Assembly: GCA_030077755.1 (NCBI GenBank)
Contig: JAQJZZ010000013.1
Coordinates: forward strand, 1,984,001 to 2,048,000
Reading direction: 5' to 3'
Length of the DNA stretch: 64,000 nucleotides
DNA from: Filosporella fistucella
Lineage: Eukaryota; Ascomycota; Leotiomycetes; Helotiales
In this document: in pieces, positions 50,045 through 60,850 of the stretch
Numbering within the stretch: the first letter of the stretch is position 1
How the letters are laid out: each line of letters begins with the position of its first letter
Position numbers and translations under genes: made by a program
Notes under the pieces: model-generated
Database searches by the model: none
Told to the model about the DNA's origin: nothing
The model's input: the letters and a program-made list of their open reading frames with translations, nothing else

Positions 50045-52803
50045 GGTAAACTACTGGATTTATAGTTGAGTAAGACAACTCCAACATTTGAAAGTCCGTA
50101 GACTAACTGTTGACACGTCGTCCAATTATTGTGGCTTTGATCTTTTGTTGCTATGTTAGAGACTGAAAGTCTAAAGTGCGATAGTAGCAATGTTTGAAGG
50201 GCTGATCCTGGAACAATAGTGATTGTCAGGGAAGGCTTTGCTGTTCCTAATCATCGATCGACCGAAAGAGGCGAGTCCCACGATCAATATGCAGTCCAGT
50301 AGTAGGAACTCTGGGACCGTGCCAAATGTGGCTTTATGAAATAGTCAGCTCCATAATTCAGCAATTGTGACGGACATTCTCGCCGCATTTAAACACCTGA
50401 ATAGGTGTTTACCACTGACTTACAAATTGCAAAGTGCACTCCAGTCGTAGAATTTCCGGGCGACAGAAGAAAAATAGGAGATACTTTCATTTCCGTTATT
50501 GAATGACCGGTGAATATGTGCCACGACCTCGTCGCAGTAAGTCACCGAACGAGGCGGGTGCCGCCGCTGACTTGAAATTCGGTAGTAGAATCGCAGAGCG
50601 TGTGAAGCTCTCCGCTCTATGGTCAATGACAAGGCGTTTCCGACCAGAAGCGATTGAATTGTAGCTAGTGAGCGGAATACTAGGAGATGAGCCGGATCCT
50701 TGATTATCGAGAAAATGTAACCGATAAACTGAACTGCGTACGTAAGTGTCCGTCGTAGAGGCGAGCAAGAACCAGCAGGTTACGAACGAAACTCACTTCT
50801 GAGTGGGTGATCAAAGAGCCCAAGAACCAGGCTGGGTTGTCGCTTTCTGCTTGATAATCGATGACGTATGGTTTCCGGTGAAGAATGGTGTAGTGGCAAG
50901 CTGATACGAAACCGTTTCAAAGGTAGCTTCTGAACAGGTTTGTTGAACGCAAAGCGGGAGCTGTTTGAAGGTATGACAAATGGTTGTATTGTGTGTAAGA
51001 GAAATGATCTCGGAAGTAAGACTGCGAGTTGAAAAGTCTTGGTTATGACATAAGCAGAAGATATCATATCCCTTGTGCTCCAAAAACGGCGGGAGCACGC
51101 GGAGTGATTGTCTCTAATCATGTGCAAGTATAGAGTTTGATTGTAAGCAGAAGATATTATATCCCTCGTACTCCCAAGACGGCGGGAGCACGCAGAGTGA
51201 TTAAGTTTAGTTATATGCATGCACAGAGGCTGATCATGAAGCTGAAGATCGTCCCAGATAGATCAACAGTCAATATTGACCGAAGTCAATATTCCAGGTA
51301 GTTAGAGAAGTGGACGATGCTCTGATTTTAATTCCAAAAACAGCGGGGGGTCACGGAGTGATTGAAGTCTACTGCATGCAAGCTTGGAGTTCAATCATAA
51401 GGAAAGCTAAGAAGATGCCCGCATGGATTGAGACCTCAATAGTGACGCAAGACGGTATGCCAGATCACAAGACAAACGAGCGATACTCTATTAATTCAAT
51501 TTAAAAACAGGCAGAAATCCGGGGGTGATTGAAACCAATTATTTACACTCAAAGAGTTTAACTGCAAAGAAAGGTTGAAAGATTTCCTGATGAATGTGAG
51601 AGCTCAATCGCGATCCAAGTCAATATGCCAAGTTACAATATAATCGGAGGGCATTCTAATGCTTAATTTGAAAAGATAGCCGGGAGCTTGTGAAGTTTTG
51701 AAACCGCTGACCCCATGAAAAAGATAACGAGGTTGTCTCTATACTGACCCTAAGCTTCCTTATCATAAACTCAAGAATAAGGACGCATTTCTTTGAAGTA
51801 GGGCTGATATCTTTGTCAGTAAAGCTAGCATATGTAGCTGGAATGATGAAACATAGCTACACCAATCATCATTGAATATTCGTCTTCCTTACCTGACCTT
51901 GTTACCTTCAATTTTTGTAAAGGATAGAGTTATAGAACCTTTTTTTATTGGTATGTATGATGATTGGTGAATTGTGCAAGCCTGGATCTTATTATCCACA
52001 TTTTTCAAATAGCCTGGGCTTGATTTCTGCAGGCAATTCTTAGTCCTATACTTTGAGGATTGCTTATTTTAATACAATTTAGAGTAAGCTTTATTCCAGA
52101 CGTTACGAATAGTCTTTACTTGGACATATCATGACTAATCTGGATTTGGTAATTCTTAGAGAAACAAGCCTTGTGTGCAAGGTATACTGAATTAGCAAGA
52201 TACTTTTCAACACAATTGTATTAGAATTCTTTACGCCCCACATTCCCCTCATCTCGAAGTTGATGCTAATAAGGTTATAATTAAGCTACCGCGGGTTTTG
52301 TTAAAGATTGGATCTGCATCCATTGCCGAGAAGTGAACGAGGGTTAGTGTCTCTCAACACCCTCGGGCTTTCGGCTATAGATAGAGTAAAGAAGCACTCA
52401 AGGTATCAGCAGAGAGCAGTGCATGATTAACCATAGTGTTTTCAAGTATATTGATTAATTTTGATCTAGTCGAGAATCAGGGGGAGAAGACAAATCTTGG
52501 GTCGAAACTATGTTGTTGTACAATCCAGCATTCTAAAATCTGAACTTGGCCCCGCATTCTACATCTGCGCAAGTATGCCGGCTTTTCTGATATCGGATCT
52601 CAACCTTTTATTTTGCAAAAGTAAAGTTTGCAGATCTTGAAAGTCTACAGAGTGGTTCACACTACCTAGCACCTCGATTGACCAATTTGAAGTCCAAGTC
52701 GATCTTCGTCATTCGAGCATTCCTTCAGACCATCCTTGATATTTGCCCCCTGCTCCTCTTGCATTGCTCATCCTGTTTTAATTGTCCTCACCAACTCTTC
52801 CTC
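50045..52803. other. Long intergenic tract with repeats
   Basis: No gene is supported. It holds a 20-bp inverted repeat at 50391-50410, a diverged direct-repeat family at 51052-51700 and an AT-rich stretch from about 51700 to 52660. The last 150 bp are the promoter region of the propeller gene. Confidence 0.45.
51052..51700. repeat. Diverging direct-repeat family
   Basis: Two well-conserved copies start at 51052 and 51144 (AAGCAGAAGATAT, a CTCC-A-G/A-ACGGCGGGAGCACGC core, GAGTGATT; period 92). Weaker relatives of the core lie near 51330, 51498 and 51665, spaced about 165 bp and progressively more decayed. All point the same way. No ORF is shared between them. Confidence 0.65.
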
Positions 52804-53917
52804 ATGATGGCTTCAATTTCACATTTACTTTGTTTATTCTCCCTATGTCTGAGAGCTGTTGTTGGTGCAGCGATCGACGATAGACAAAACAGTCGCTTCA
52901 CATATTATCCTCAACTCATACCCCTTGCTGCACCATGCGACTTGACCACTGGTCCGGACGGCACTATTTGGGTCTCTGACATCCTCGTTGACAAAATCGC
53001 GAGGGTCGATCCTAACGCGGGCGTAGTTGAGAAATATGACATTCCATACACAACTACTCCAATTCTTCCTTTGCAAGATGTAGTCGGGTGAGGGGGGTTT
53101 GCATGTGTTATCCAACCAGGAGAAGATGGCATGATGTACGCAGCCACTGGAATCAGAAATCAATTCTTGCGTAGTGATCCAACGACCAAGAAAATCACAG
53201 TTTTCACGCCGCCGCCTCCAAATCCCCTCGGTAATCTGGAACCATTTAATGATCTATGGCGTGGTCCACAAGGAGTGAGCTGAAACATAACCATTATTCT
53301 GGATTCTGCTGACTTCACTAATAAATGTTTTTTTTACACAAACGACTGCCAATATCACGCAATTTGACTACGAAACTGAGCAATTTACCAATTACCAACC
53401 TCCAACTTCAAATAGTGGCATTCTTGGAATATACTGGGCAAGTGATGGAGGATTCTGGTTCTGCGAGTTCCTTGCCAATAAGATCGGACGGCTGAATGCA
53501 AGTGATGGCACATTCATCGAATATCCACTTCCACTCACTCTTACTCAACCTGCAGTCATGCGCGCGGAGACCGAAGGAAAATATCTCTGGTTTACGGCAT
53601 TCGTGGGGAATGCAATTGGCCGTATCAATATGTTCACCGGCGAAGTGAAGGCTTTTCAGCATCCGACACCCCTCTCTTTCCCAACTGAGGATACTGTTGA
53701 TGGCGAAGGAAACATCTGGTACTCTACAGCCACACAGAACACACTAATCAAGCTGACACCGTCAACTGGGCGAGTCGAGACAATTAGGCAGCCAGGAACA
53801 TTGATCATCGCTCCGATCAGTGTTCCTCCTGCTGTTAACATTGATCACTACGGCCCCGGCAACGCGATCAAGTTTACTGAAGTTGCGACGAATCGTGTAG
53901 GAATGTATCACCTTTAG
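52804..53917 (+). pseudogene. Virginiamycin-B-lyase-like beta-propeller gene with in-frame stop
   Basis: The ATG at 52804 opens a signal peptide (MMASISHLLCLFSLCL). Repeats of the Vgb-like six-blade propeller follow: PCDLTTGPDGTIWVSD, QPGEDGMMYAATG, GIYWASDGGFWFCEF, AETEGKYLWFTAFVGNAIGR and DGEGNIWYSTATQNTLIKL. Codon 96 is TGA (53089-53091), while the same frame continues with propeller sequence up to 53274. After a GTGAGC donor at 53275, no AG precedes the resuming homologous sequence at 53336; the first AG is at 53379-53380, inside the propeller. Use of that acceptor would keep frame but drop about 15 residues. So the gene is probably inactive or mis-sequenced. Fungal members are secreted proteins of unknown substrate. 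Confidence 0.7.
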
Positions 53918-54023
53918 GATAATGCGATTTTCTAGTTTGTTAAAATGTGGCAATCGAAGTGATGAATCTTCTCACAAAGGATGAAACACATTGGGAATTG
54001 ATATATTGCAGATCTTGAAACAT

Positions 54024-54634
54024 CTATACTCTATATATGCATGCATATTGGTCTGCGAGCCATCTAAATTGAGGCACACAATAATCGGAATTCATCCTTG
54101 GACTCTCTGGTGTGCCGCTGAATCGTTCTTCATGAAAGTTAATCATAGGAATCCCGAGGTACAGCCAGTACCCAATGGCTGCAACTATCAGGCAAGCAGC
54201 GAACAGTCCAATACACATCCAAATCCAGTATGAACAAAAGAAGATGATTCTCACAGGAGCAGGAAGCTTATCTGCAACATCAACTTATATCTATTTAGCA
54301 ATTTTATCCAACAACCAATCATCTGAACGGCACTCACAGAAAACCCAAAGATGGTATAAAAACAGTTGACCTTGTAATGTATCGCCTCATGACTGGCGTT
54401 CACGTGTGCAGGAATATTAAAATCTCCCAAAGCAAGTTTCCTCGCTTCCTTGCCGACAAGCAATTCCATCTGCGTTGCCGATGCATACTGTCCGCTAGGC
54501 TGCGCCTTCAATTCAAAAATCTTAGCTTTCAAGTGAGCGGTCTTGACTGCCCAATCCTCCTTTTCTCCCATGCATCGGACATACAGCTTTTCAAGTCGCT
54601 CATTGGCTTCACGAAGCTGATGTCGGAGGTTCAT
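54024..54634 (-). CDS. Small coiled-coil protein with C-terminal membrane segments
   Basis: A proposed join of complement 54338-54634 and 54024-54266 gives 179 residues. The first part is a charged coiled coil (LRHQLREANERLEKLY, WAVKTAHLKAKIFELK). The second part begins with hydrophobic sequence IIFFCSYWIWMCIGLFAAC and continues LIVAAIGYWLYLG, one long or two short membrane helices. The donor GTGAGT is good; the acceptor ATAAG is weak. The coiled-coil pattern seems to extend upstream of the ATG (KLEQM), so another 5' exon before 54634 is likely. The product is not recognised. Confidence 0.45.
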
Positions 54635-55240
54635 CTGTTCGAGTTTGGGATTGAATGACAGACATAGGGGTTGTGTTAATTGTTTGATTGGAAGCTTCGA
54701 TGGGTAGCTTCAGGGATGAAAGAGGAAAGACAGTGGAATTACTAATGAAATCGGCATTGCTTGTTTTCTTGGACAGAACCAACGAAATGGATTGCTTCTT
54801 TTCGAATCTGCTCGCCTCTAATTTGGGAGAACCCTATGGATTTTCGACCGTGTTTTCCATCTTGCACTATGTGGCAGTATAGAAAGTTATGAATATATCC
54901 TTCAAAGAATCTCGACACCGGAGGTGGATATATTTGAATTGGAAGAGGTTTCACAATTTTTTTTTTTGAGTATCAAGTTGCGAAACCAAAATTGGCCATT
55001 GCCATTGTTGTGAAAGGAACATTCCACTTCACGAAAACTTGCATTTGGATGAACCTCGACAATGAATTCATAACGCTACATTGTCTAAATTGGGTAACGC
55101 CAGATAAAGATAAAAACGCCTCTATCCAATAATAAAAAAATGTCCTTCAGCCTATAACTTGCTGAGCCAAAGTCTGACAGTGACCAAATAGCAAAGGTAT
55201 TAAAAAGTGCATGGGCCAATGTAATTCTAACCAAAAGCAC
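54635..55240. other. Intergenic; may hold a missed 5' exon
   Basis: The first 60 bp may be upstream coding sequence of the minus-strand coiled-coil gene. No other gene is seen. A poly-T run lies at about 54958-54966. Confidence 0.35.
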
Positions 55241-56275
55241 TCATGCCTCCTCTCTCCATAACCACTTTGCAAACTCAATTGCCTTCAATCCCTTCGGTAC
55301 ATCTCCAACATCCGTCTTCCACCTATCTGTCGAACCGAAGCTGGTATGCTTTTGTGGAGCCTTCACATAAGGCTTCATCTCCAAAACGTTGATGCTATCT
55401 GCTCCCTCAGCCATCTTCTTTGTATCGCAATAATATTTCGCAAAACATCTCGCCCTCGCAAGATCGCTATGCATATTGCACATCTGAAATAGATCGTAGT
55501 ACAGTCTTGATAGACGCCCATCCTTGAACTTTTCCTCCTCATAAATCTTGAACAGTTTTCGGGCGTTCTTCATGACTTCGCTTGGATTGCTGTGAACGTT
55601 TCGGGCGCTACCAATGAAGTCGTCGAGTTCCTCTGTCTCGAGAGCGCGTTCGTCACTGATATTGAGCTCTTCTGCAGGGAGCGAACAAATATCACATGTA
55701 CAGTCGAATCCGAAATGGTCTTTGAGAATCTTCTTTCTGGTTTCGGACGGTCCACCGTAGTGATACGAGACTGCGATTTCCTCTCCCTCGGAGATAGCGC
55801 GAACAGCGTAGATTGTTTGCTTCTCCAGTAATGGATTCCAGTATTGAACAGCATTGGGTCGACAGCTATGATTAATTCTCGAGATTTCAGGAAAGACACC
55901 TCCAACCTCGGCGTCTGCTCCAAGTGGATATGCATTTGACTTGACGATACCACTAAGAGGGTGCTTTGCATCGTCGTGGAAGTTATTGTGGAGGTTTCTG
56001 AAAGACTTCTGTGAGTCCAGACTCAATTTCTTGAGAGCATTCTCCAAATCATTCTCTGTGATGTCCATGTCAAAGGAGGTCACGACATCGGTAGTGAGGA
56101 TAGGGGCTTCGCTTAAGAGTAGAGTACCAGGAGCAATGTCCTGAGTGACAATCAGGCCTTTGCCTTTACCTGGGATGTCTTGAACTGTCCAGAGGGTGGA
56201 CTCGGTATCCTTCGAGCGGCTTCCATTTTGCGGCTCTTCAGTGTGGCGTTCTGGTGAGGTTCTGCTAGGTGCCAT
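55241..56275 (-). CDS. SET-domain protein
   Basis: Single exon, 344 residues. After about 27 disordered residues, GKGKGL (36-41) starts the SET domain. The hallmark RINHSCRPNA (133-142) and GEEIAVSYHYG (164-174) contain the usual cofactor- and catalysis-related residues, including the tyrosine of SY. A post-SET cysteine cluster C-x-C-x2-C (192, 194, 197) in DCTCDIC completes it. No MYND finger is present, but the order and length recall small fungal SET5/SMYD-like proteins. The substrate could be histone or non-histone lysine; this cannot be decided. A helical C-terminal part follows the SET fold. The ATG at 56275 is the only good start. Confidence 0.92.
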   Translation of the reverse strand: MAPSRTSPERHTEEPQNGSRSKDTESTLWTVQDIPGKGKGLIVTQDIAPGTLLLSEAPILTTDVVTSFDMDITENDLENALKKLSLDSQKSFRNLHNNFHDDAKHPLSGIVKSNAYPLGADAEVGGVFPEISRINHSCRPNAVQYWNPLLEKQTIYAVRAISEGEEIAVSYHYGGPSETRKKILKDHFGFDCTCDICSLPAEELNISDERALETEELDDFIGSARNVHSNPSEVMKNARKLFKIYEEEKFKDGRLSRLYYDLFQMCNMHSDLARARCFAKYYCDTKKMAEGADSINVLEMKPYVKAPQKHTSFGSTDRWKTDVGDVPKGLKAIEFAKWLWREEA

Positions 56276-57276
56276 CTTGGGTTTGTGAATGTGCTTGTGG
56301 AGTCTTGTTATTATGTAGGATATTTTTGCAAAATTGGTATGCTCCGATATATCTTATGAATACAAATTTGTCTGGCTCTAATTTAGATAATTTTAGGCAT
56401 TTAATTTTGGCGGTGACAAAATTTTCGACGGCTTTTCCATTTTTGGTAAAATAGTCGAGGGGGTGGATTTCATGATATCATGGTCATGTGATCTTAACCT
56501 CGCAGGTGAGTGTCCTGAGGTGACAGCCACATACCAAAAACAGTTATAATGGGCAGTTAAATTGAAGGAGAGTGTGACAAAGCTCAGTGACTTCGCTTCC
56601 CTCCATTTCCATCCGAGCTTTACGCATTCTGTCAAACTAGGAAGAAGTGTAGAAGTTCCAAACTGATTTTCGGCTGCTTGGATTCAATGGATTGTCCAAA
56701 TCAGTTAGGATATTGCATGAAGAATGGGTCATCGGATCATCGTTTAGTTATCAAATTAAAGTTATGTCCATTTCTTATACATGTAGAGTCTAATCAAACA
56801 ATCTTAACCCCTCGAGTGTCGAGTATGCTTTGTCACTTGAATATTGGTGGCTACCCAAGTCACTTCCATTTCTGTTGCCGATTATGAGACCAAGTGTCGT
56901 GAATTCAAGTAAGTAATCTGATTTGAGAAACAAATTTGATTTAAGCGAAAAATTCGTAGGAATAGACTCATTCATCTACTTATGATGGAGTGGAAACGTA
57001 GCGCTAGATTGCCAACCCGATATCTTCCGGGTCCCAAATTATCAAAGCGTTTTACCACGCCGAATCACAAAACCATTATAGTGCAGTCTAGATTATCATT
57101 ATCATGGCCAGCTCGTACCCCATAATGTTACTAATTTGAAGAGACAATGTAGATGTCCGGTCGCAGTTGCCATATTCAAACCTTCCTCAGCGATTCTCCT
57201 CTGTAACATTGTTCAGCCTTTCATATCACAACTCCAGAACCAATTCGTCCAAAACTTTGTATTCGGCGCCAGCAAT
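56276..57276. other. Divergent intergenic region
   Basis: This lies upstream of both the SET gene (minus) and the small membrane gene (plus). No coding sequence is supported. Confidence 0.4.
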
Positions 57277-57504
57277 ATGTCGAGAACAACCAAAGCCAAG
57301 ACTACGCCACTAAAGGTAGACATGCATATGGTCTGCGGCGCATCACTCTCCATCATCGGATTCCTGATCGTTATCTGCCGGATTTTCTTTTCCTCGGCAC
57401 CTCTGAACTCTATTCCACTGGCGGGAATTTGGATTTTAACCCTGCTCATTCCCGTCTTGTCATGTTTAGGATGCCTTATCTATATATACAATGTCGAGGA
57501 CTAG
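57277..57504 (+). CDS. Small two-helix membrane protein
   Basis: 75 residues from the ATG at 57277 in the frame open since 57136. A basic start (MSRTTKAKTTPLKVD) is followed by two hydrophobic segments, ASLSIIGFLIVICRIFF and GIWILTLLIPVLSCLGCLIY. Downstream, about 57530-57620 encodes another hydrophobic stretch in a different frame (APIAVLHTSSALLGFLIGLG), so the true gene may be spliced and longer, but no consensus intron joins them cleanly. Not recognised. Confidence 0.4.
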   Translation: MSRTTKAKTTPLKVDMHMVCGASLSIIGFLIVICRIFFSSAPLNSIPLAGIWILTLLIPVLSCLGCLIYIYNVED

Positions 57505-58050
57505 GATATAATAACATCAGAAGTCGATGTCGCAAGAACTTACGTTGCAGCACCAATAGCGGTACTTCACACTTCTTCTGCCCTCCTGGGTTTTCTGATT
57601 GGACTTGGATCTAAAATGTTACAACCATTCAAGCCAGATGGGGATAATAAATGCAAGCAGCTGCATGGGTACTATATGGATTTATTTGTCTGATTGTGCT
57701 CCGCTTGTGGATAGGCTCAGGAAATTTATCAGTAATGGTCATAAACACAGTACGTTAAAGGCGTGATAAGTCGAGAGAGAGAAAAGTGCCAGACGAGGAG
57801 ATAAGACTCGCATGATAGGTGGTCGGACAAATTATAATTATGGATCAGTGATAAAAAGGGCAAGAAAATGTCATGGAGAAGGACAGCAAAGCAGGTTGTG
57901 ACTTTTTTAGACCAGCATGAACAACGATATCAACGGAGTAGAGAGCAATAACCTAAATTCTTATTGGTGAATCAAAGGCACCTTTCCTACAAAAGAGGCT
58001 ATAGCTCCTTTTCTGAAAACCTTCTTCCATGCAAATCTTCAAATCCCTCC
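57505..58050. other. Intergenic with possible coding remnant
   Basis: The first 110 bp may belong to the upstream membrane gene through an unrecognised splice. The remainder shows nothing. Confidence 0.35.
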
Positions 58051-58639
58051 TTAATAACAAGTCTCCATGAGAACATGTCCTACTGCCCTTCTAACATCTT
58101 GTCGTGATGCGAGCTCATTTCCGAGGAACTCTTCAGCCATCCCAACACCGTCACGGAGACGACTTCTTTGGTATACGGACTCATTGGCTTTTGATAGCTG
58201 TTCGGCTTTGGTGTTTATACGCAAGGATTTCTTGTCTTTGATCCCGCCTCATTCCCTTTCAATCGTCCTCCAGAATCTCCACCTCTGCGACCTCAACCTC
58301 CGGATATCCATCTGTCCAATATATCGATTTCTCTTCAGTGTGTGGTTGAACTCTGCATAATCCAAGCGCTGATTCAATTGTGAGGTTCTTTTCATCGACG
58401 TCGTTGAAATTTCCCGGAGATTGCTCCGAAGCCTGATTTATTTTTGCGGGGCTCGATATCGACTTTTCTGAGAACTGAGGTGGTGGGGTAGATCTTGCAG
58501 CATAACACTCTTCAAGAAGCTTGTCGTAGAGGTTGCAATGCGCCACTAATCTTCGAAGATTGTGTTCTTTAAAAGCAGCTTCACGATTCAGCTTTTCAAA
58601 CGCTGCTTGGGCGACGGAATATGTATCTGGTTGCAACAT
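58051..58639 (-). CDS. Small two-exon protein, unrecognised
   Basis: Exon 1 runs complement from the ATG at 58639 (MLQPDTYSVAQAAFEKLNRE) and contains a helical segment LRRLVAHCNLYDKLLEECY followed by a Ser/Pro-rich and acidic part. A second coding frame at 58051-58230 reads AEQLSKANESVYQRSRLRDG and GMAEEFLGNELASRQDVRRA, ending at TAA. A phase-0 join from GAG at 58283 (or 58298) to AAA at 58230 keeps the frame, giving about 175 residues. The exact donor is uncertain because three GAG|GT sites lie close together. Both parts have clear coding character. An upstream ATG at 58660 adds only 7 residues. Helical hydrophilic protein, no signal peptide. Confidence 0.6.
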
Positions 58640-60850
58640 GTTGATGGATTTGAGGGGCAACTTTAAATGTTTGAAATATTATGTTGAAGCTGGATGTTTG
58701 CTACAAATCGAATGGGGCAGAGGAACATATATCACAAACCAAACAAGCCGAGTACTCCCAAGGTCTCGGCACAAAAGTGCCGCGGGAGATCATCACGACT
58801 CCGATGAAGATATTCGCAAGGAATGAGGCCAGAAGGACTCTTCTAGCCTCATTCCCAAGCCTACCCTTCCGCCTTTCCCGGTACGAACACCCTTAGTGCA
58901 ATAACCTAATGCATTGTAATCCAATTATACCACATTGACAACAAAACTTCTCGTCCCTTGATTTGATAATTCCCGATGAGTAAGGCCATGAGACCCATAG
59001 GGCAGGGTTTTTCCCGACTGCTCCGCAGATGCCGAGCTCGGTGCGTCGTTGCCGTTGCGCTATGCTGACGTCTTGCCGTGCGTCATCGATGATGTTATCC
59101 AATGATAATAATATTCGAGAACATTGAGAAGATTATTTTCGGTTGTGGAGACTCAATTTTAGTCTTAATTGGCAAATCATATAGTAGTGTCCGGGTCTTT
59201 TATCTGCTCCCACATGCGACTCTGGATCATCAAGTCAAAAGCTTATTCTGACATTTGGTGGTAGCTATCATAGTTGTTGGAAGAGAGCCTCACAGTAGAA
59301 TTATCATATGAAACCCACATCTTTAGTGATGGTATGTAATTCTGAGAAGATTGATTCTCGATTGTCTGAACGGCAGATCGAATGATATGGCCTCAGCTCA
59401 GGTGGCGAATATTTGAATTTGCCACTTATCGACCAAGATACATGGCATTCTTGGCTTAAATCCAACAAGATCCAATAGAAGGTCATTTATCTTGATATTC
59501 AAGCTATATTTTTTTTTTTTAGCTCAAGGCGCGGAACCTTGTCCTTCAAATGAATTTTTCGTTCTACCACTGTGGTAGTTGTACTCTTCTGCTTTTCCGA
59601 ACATTTTCTGAGACGAAATCAAACATCAGGTCAGCAGAAACTCACCCCCGAACCCATTTATTTACTCCAAGAATCACTTATTCTAGCAATGTGAAACTAG
59701 CTCAGATACGTAGAGTCTCGAAAAAGCAGTCTTTGAAGGACATGGCAAGCGCACGTGAAAGTCACGTGAGTAATACGAGAGAAGAGTGGCCTACTCGATG
59801 TCTAAAGCTGACGGCGTTATTCTTTTGATGTTTTTATGAAAGCGTACTTTAATTACTGCGTGTGCTAATCGAACCGATTTCAAACTGCTGTATGCCCGGA
59901 ACTTGATAAATTCCATTAACGACCAATTCCACATCGATGTGGGAATGTCACAATGATAGCAAGCTCTTTGGGGTTTCCAAGATACACCCACAGAGCATAT
60001 CTGAACATCGTATATGAAGAATTCAAATGTGTTCAACAATAGTATACAGGTAGAATTCCTCATCTTGTTTTCATCCGGCGACCCCCTTCGAATGCTTTCA
60101 AATTGCACTCTCTACCTTATTGAATTCCCCAATCTCGAGCTCATTTTCGCTTTCAAGAGATTTGTCTCTTCGATCATTCTCAAGCTGATATATTATACGA
60201 ATAAGTATTGCAATTAGATTATGCAACACAAATGCACACAGAGTGTTAATCACTCCATGACGGTATGCTGGAGCCTCCACAATCTTGAATGTATCAGTCT
60301 TGGAGCATAAAGTTTATTTCACAATTATTCATGTCGATATAAATATTTTATTAGTAACATTGCATTTGGAGGTGATTTCAGGATCTCCAAAAGTTACCCC
60401 GCACTAAAATTTACCCCACATCCTCCATGACCGGACTGTGCCAAAAATGAAACCCCGAACTGTAACAAGTCTAAGTTTTGACCTCAGTGCCAAAGGTATA
60501 TAGATGCACGCGGAAGTTAACTTCAAATAGACAGTGCCGACAGCTGAGTTCCTGATCATCAAGACTACTCTACAAAGCAAAACAACTCACCTTGAATTTC
60601 GAAGCGTGGCAATTCCATCTTGCACATTGCTGGCTAGCTGCTTGTTGCGGTTCAGTGGACGATATTTCCAGTATGCAGGAACAAGGCTCCAAATAGCTCC
60701 GGAGCCAAATTGAGACAAATCTTTAAGATTATTATGCTGCAGCTGAGAGAGCTATTATCTATAAAGATGGCGGACTGTCCAGCTGTCGTGGAGGTGGAGA
60801 CCCTTCATTACATCCTCTCTGAAGTTCTTTTCTTCGTCTCAGACATCACA
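58640..60850. other. Intergenic, no gene seen
   Basis: Only short ORFs without domains occur over 2.2 kb. A T run at about 59509-59520 is the only landmark. The right end is the promoter of the mannosidase gene. Confidence 0.4.

Noticed and set aside
53089..53120. Intron starting GTGAGG that would remove the TGA in the propeller gene
   Set aside because: It would be only about 32 nt, shift the frame and delete propeller sequence.
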